From Lacrimispora celerecrescens (GTDB taxonomy: Bacteria > Bacillota > Clostridia > Lachnospirales > Lachnospiraceae), in NCBI RefSeq assembly GCF_000732605.1, contig NZ_JPME01000025.1:88988-152987 (forward strand): a stretch of DNA of 64,000 bases, read 5' to 3'. The first letter of the stretch is position 1. Every line of letters starts with the position of its first letter. Position numbers and translations under genes: made by a program. The notes below the pieces were generated by a model. It saw only the letters and a list, made by a program, of their open reading frames with translations, was not told the DNA's origin and did not search any database. This document shows, piece by piece, positions 62,459 through 64,000 of this stretch.

Positions 62459-63367
62459 TTATTCCCAGCCTTTTTCAGCGCTGATTTTGCAGTGGAGCAG
62501 CTTTCCCTCATAATTTTCTTTGGACTTTTTCCATTGATAAGGGGATACATTTAATATCTTTCTAAAATTCCGGTTAAATGCAGAAATTGAAGCAAATCCC
62601 GACTCTTCACCAACCTCTTCCATGGATTTCCCCGTCTTTTTTAACAGTTCGCAGGCACTCTGAACCCTGATTAAATTGATATAATCCAAAGGCTTCATAT
62701 TCATTCCCTCTTCAAAAACACGGCGGAAATGACTTTCACTCATGTTGCAGGCCTCTGCCAGACTGCTGACTTTAATTTCATGATGATAATGCCTGGAAAC
62801 ATAATCCAGGGCGCCTGCTAAAACAGCATCACTGCTCCGGCCCCCCACGATCCGCTCCTCATCATCGGAAAGACGCAGAAGTTCTACCACAAATGCATAA
62901 AGATATCCCCGTATGCTGTCTTTGTAATAAGGCTTCTTATGACGTACTTCTTCCATGATTCCCAAAACCAGTCTGGATAGGGCGGGATTCTCCTCCCCTG
63001 GCAAAAGGTATCCGGTACGATGGAGCCTCTTTAATACGGTACTTTGGAGCACCGGATCATAGCCGTATACTTCAGATACGGTTTTTTCCAGATCAATGTA
63101 CATCCACTCCCAATAACCCTTTGTCCCCTCCACAGTGCTCGTGGTATGAGGAAGCCTTGGCGGTACAATCATCACGGAATGACCGGAAAAAGGAAGGCGT
63201 TCTTGTCCCAATACCACCTCGCCGTTCCCCCAGTGGCAATATCCAATTTCCATAAGATCATGAAAATGAAGGTATTTGATATCCTTTCCATATTCCCGGA
63301 TCCAATCCTCCCCCAATAAAGCCAGGACCGCCTCCGTCTCCGGAATCGCATAGTAGCGCAATTCCAT
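62459..63367 (-). CDS. AraC family transcriptional regulator
   Basis: 302 residues. Cupin sensor (~20-160; HFHDLMEIGYCHWGNGEVVL, IVPPRLPHTT) and C-terminal double HTH (~195-295; VSSLAEACNMSESHFRRVFEEGMNMKPLDYINLIRV, SGFASISAFNRNFRKILNVSPYQW). GGGAG a few bases before ATG 63367; the longer frame to 63490 has no site. Upstream neighbour of the galactoside operon, so the probable activator. Confidence 0.9.
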   Translation of the reverse strand: MELRYYAIPETEAVLALLGEDWIREYGKDIKYLHFHDLMEIGYCHWGNGEVVLGQERLPFSGHSVMIVPPRLPHTTSTVEGTKGYWEWMYIDLEKTVSEVYGYDPVLQSTVLKRLHRTGYLLPGEENPALSRLVLGIMEEVRHKKPYYKDSIRGYLYAFVVELLRLSDDEERIVGGRSSDAVLAGALDYVSRHYHHEIKVSSLAEACNMSESHFRRVFEEGMNMKPLDYINLIRVQSACELLKKTGKSMEEVGEESGFASISAFNRNFRKILNVSPYQWKKSKENYEGKLLHCKISAEKGWE

Positions 63368-63529
63368 CTTCTCCCTTTGTTTTGCCACAATATCTTTCCC
63401 CCTTTGTCCAAATCGTTTCCAAAGCATTCCCTGACTTTTTCGGTAAAAATAGAAAAAGCATCCCCTGCCATGATACTCTTCTCCTATCATGGCAGAGACT
63501 GCTCTTCTTTTGAATTATGGTTATGATAT

Positions 63530-64000
63530 TTAAATTACAAGGGAGGGCGGCGTATAAACTCTTGTCGTTAACTCCGTATCCAGTAAATATAATCCCTTAG
63601 GATCATTACCAAATAAGTCATATCTCTTTATAATTTCGTCCGTATTTTTCTCCTCTTCATTCTGTTCTTTTACGAACCAGTCGAGGAACTGCATGGTACG
63701 GAAATCTTTTATTTCGTAAGCTGCTCCGTAAATATCATGAATGGAGGCCGTTACCTTCACCTCATGTTCATAAGCGGCCATGGCGGGCTGGCGAAAATCC
63801 GTGTAAACAAGATCAGGAGCCTTTATATCTTCAAGTACCACCTTTTCTCCATTATTAAGTAAATAGTTCATAAAGAGCATAGCATGATCCCGCTCTTCCT
63901 GTGTCTGGATCTTAAACCAGTTTGCAAAACCGTTTAAATTACTGTCCGCATAATAGTTGGCAATATCCAGATAGATGTATGCCGAATACAGTTCAAAATT
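63530..64000 (-). CDS. Ferritin, 5' end cut by the window
   Basis: At least 156 residues; the frame runs off the right edge (first visible residues NFELYSAYIYLDIANYY), so only about 10-15 N-terminal residues are missing. Ferroxidase-site residues are visible: Glu and Tyr in the first helix, QTQEERDHAM (Glu-x2-His pair), later EHEV and FLDWFVKEQNEEEKNTDEI. Bacterial ferritin storing iron in the cytoplasm. Not near the feo operon. Confidence 0.93.
   Translation of the reverse strand, partial: NFELYSAYIYLDIANYYADSNLNGFANWFKIQTQEERDHAMLFMNYLLNNGEKVVLEDIKAPDLVYTDFRQPAMAAYEHEVKVTASIHDIYGAAYEIKDFRTMQFLDWFVKEQNEEEKNTDEIIKRYDLFGNDPKGLYLLDTELTTRVYTPPSLVI

Noticed and set aside
1..64000. CRISPR arrays, IS elements, prophage, tRNA or rRNA genes
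   Set aside because: No regularly spaced repeats, transposase or integrase genes, or tRNA/rRNA-like sequences were recognised on either strand.

Overview
The window is about 64 kb of a low-to-mid GC Firmicutes chromosome, most likely an anaerobic Lachnospiraceae (Lacrimispora/Clostridium saccharolyticum-like). This rests on strong AGGAGG ribosome sites, clostridial gene neighbourhoods (cmk-ispH-S1), a FAD-less molybdenum hydroxylase with a permuted XdhC, a flavodiiron protein, tandem FeoA with a FeoB-associated Cys-rich peptide, and many sugar uptake systems with RpiR, AraC or YesMN control. The species call is inference; no rRNA or tRNA gene was seen.

Layout. 0.1-4.8 kb: two overlapping RpiR regulators converge on a PTS EIICB and a GH4 6-phospho-glucosidase. 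5-10.1 kb: an L,D-transpeptidase, a DMT exporter, a DUF4177 protein, and a DapB-like dehydrogenase behind a MerR regulator with a MerR-type long-spacer promoter. 10.2-13.3 kb: a TPP-riboswitch-controlled thiamine/HMP-type ABC transporter whose permease is fused to a thiamine-binding domain. 13.4-17 kb: the feoA-feoA-feoB-(Cys-rich peptide)-Fur operon with two kinds of operator. 17-26 kb: M13 peptidase; the tightly overlapped HI0933-cmk-ispH-S1 operon; an aldo/keto reductase and a double-domain PPK2.

26-41 kb is an alpha-glucoside block. It holds a second GH4 + EIICB pair and a GH13 alpha-glucosidase. These are followed by an AraC regulator, a YesMN two-component system, a sugar ABC transporter, a second GH13 enzyme and a third RpiR. 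The two GH4 and the two GH13 enzymes each differ at signature residues, which suggests a division of labour (phosphorylated versus free sugars, alpha-1,4 versus alpha-1,6 bonds).

41-49.4 kb: aspartate kinase, HD and DUF523 proteins, the molybdenum hydroxylase, XdhC and FprA. 49.4-57.1 kb: a tripartite tricarboxylate transporter (TctC, TctB, frameshifted TctA), a second TctC, a Cache-type hybrid kinase and an OmpR-type regulator. This block is bracketed by a direct repeat of the last bases of fprA, which looks like an insertion scar. 57.2-63.5 kb: a GH42 beta-galactosidase with its ABC transporter and AraC regulator. The window ends inside a ferritin gene.

Two reading frames (the YesN-like regulator and TctA) are broken by an apparent single-base deletion each; these are either real mutations or sequence errors.
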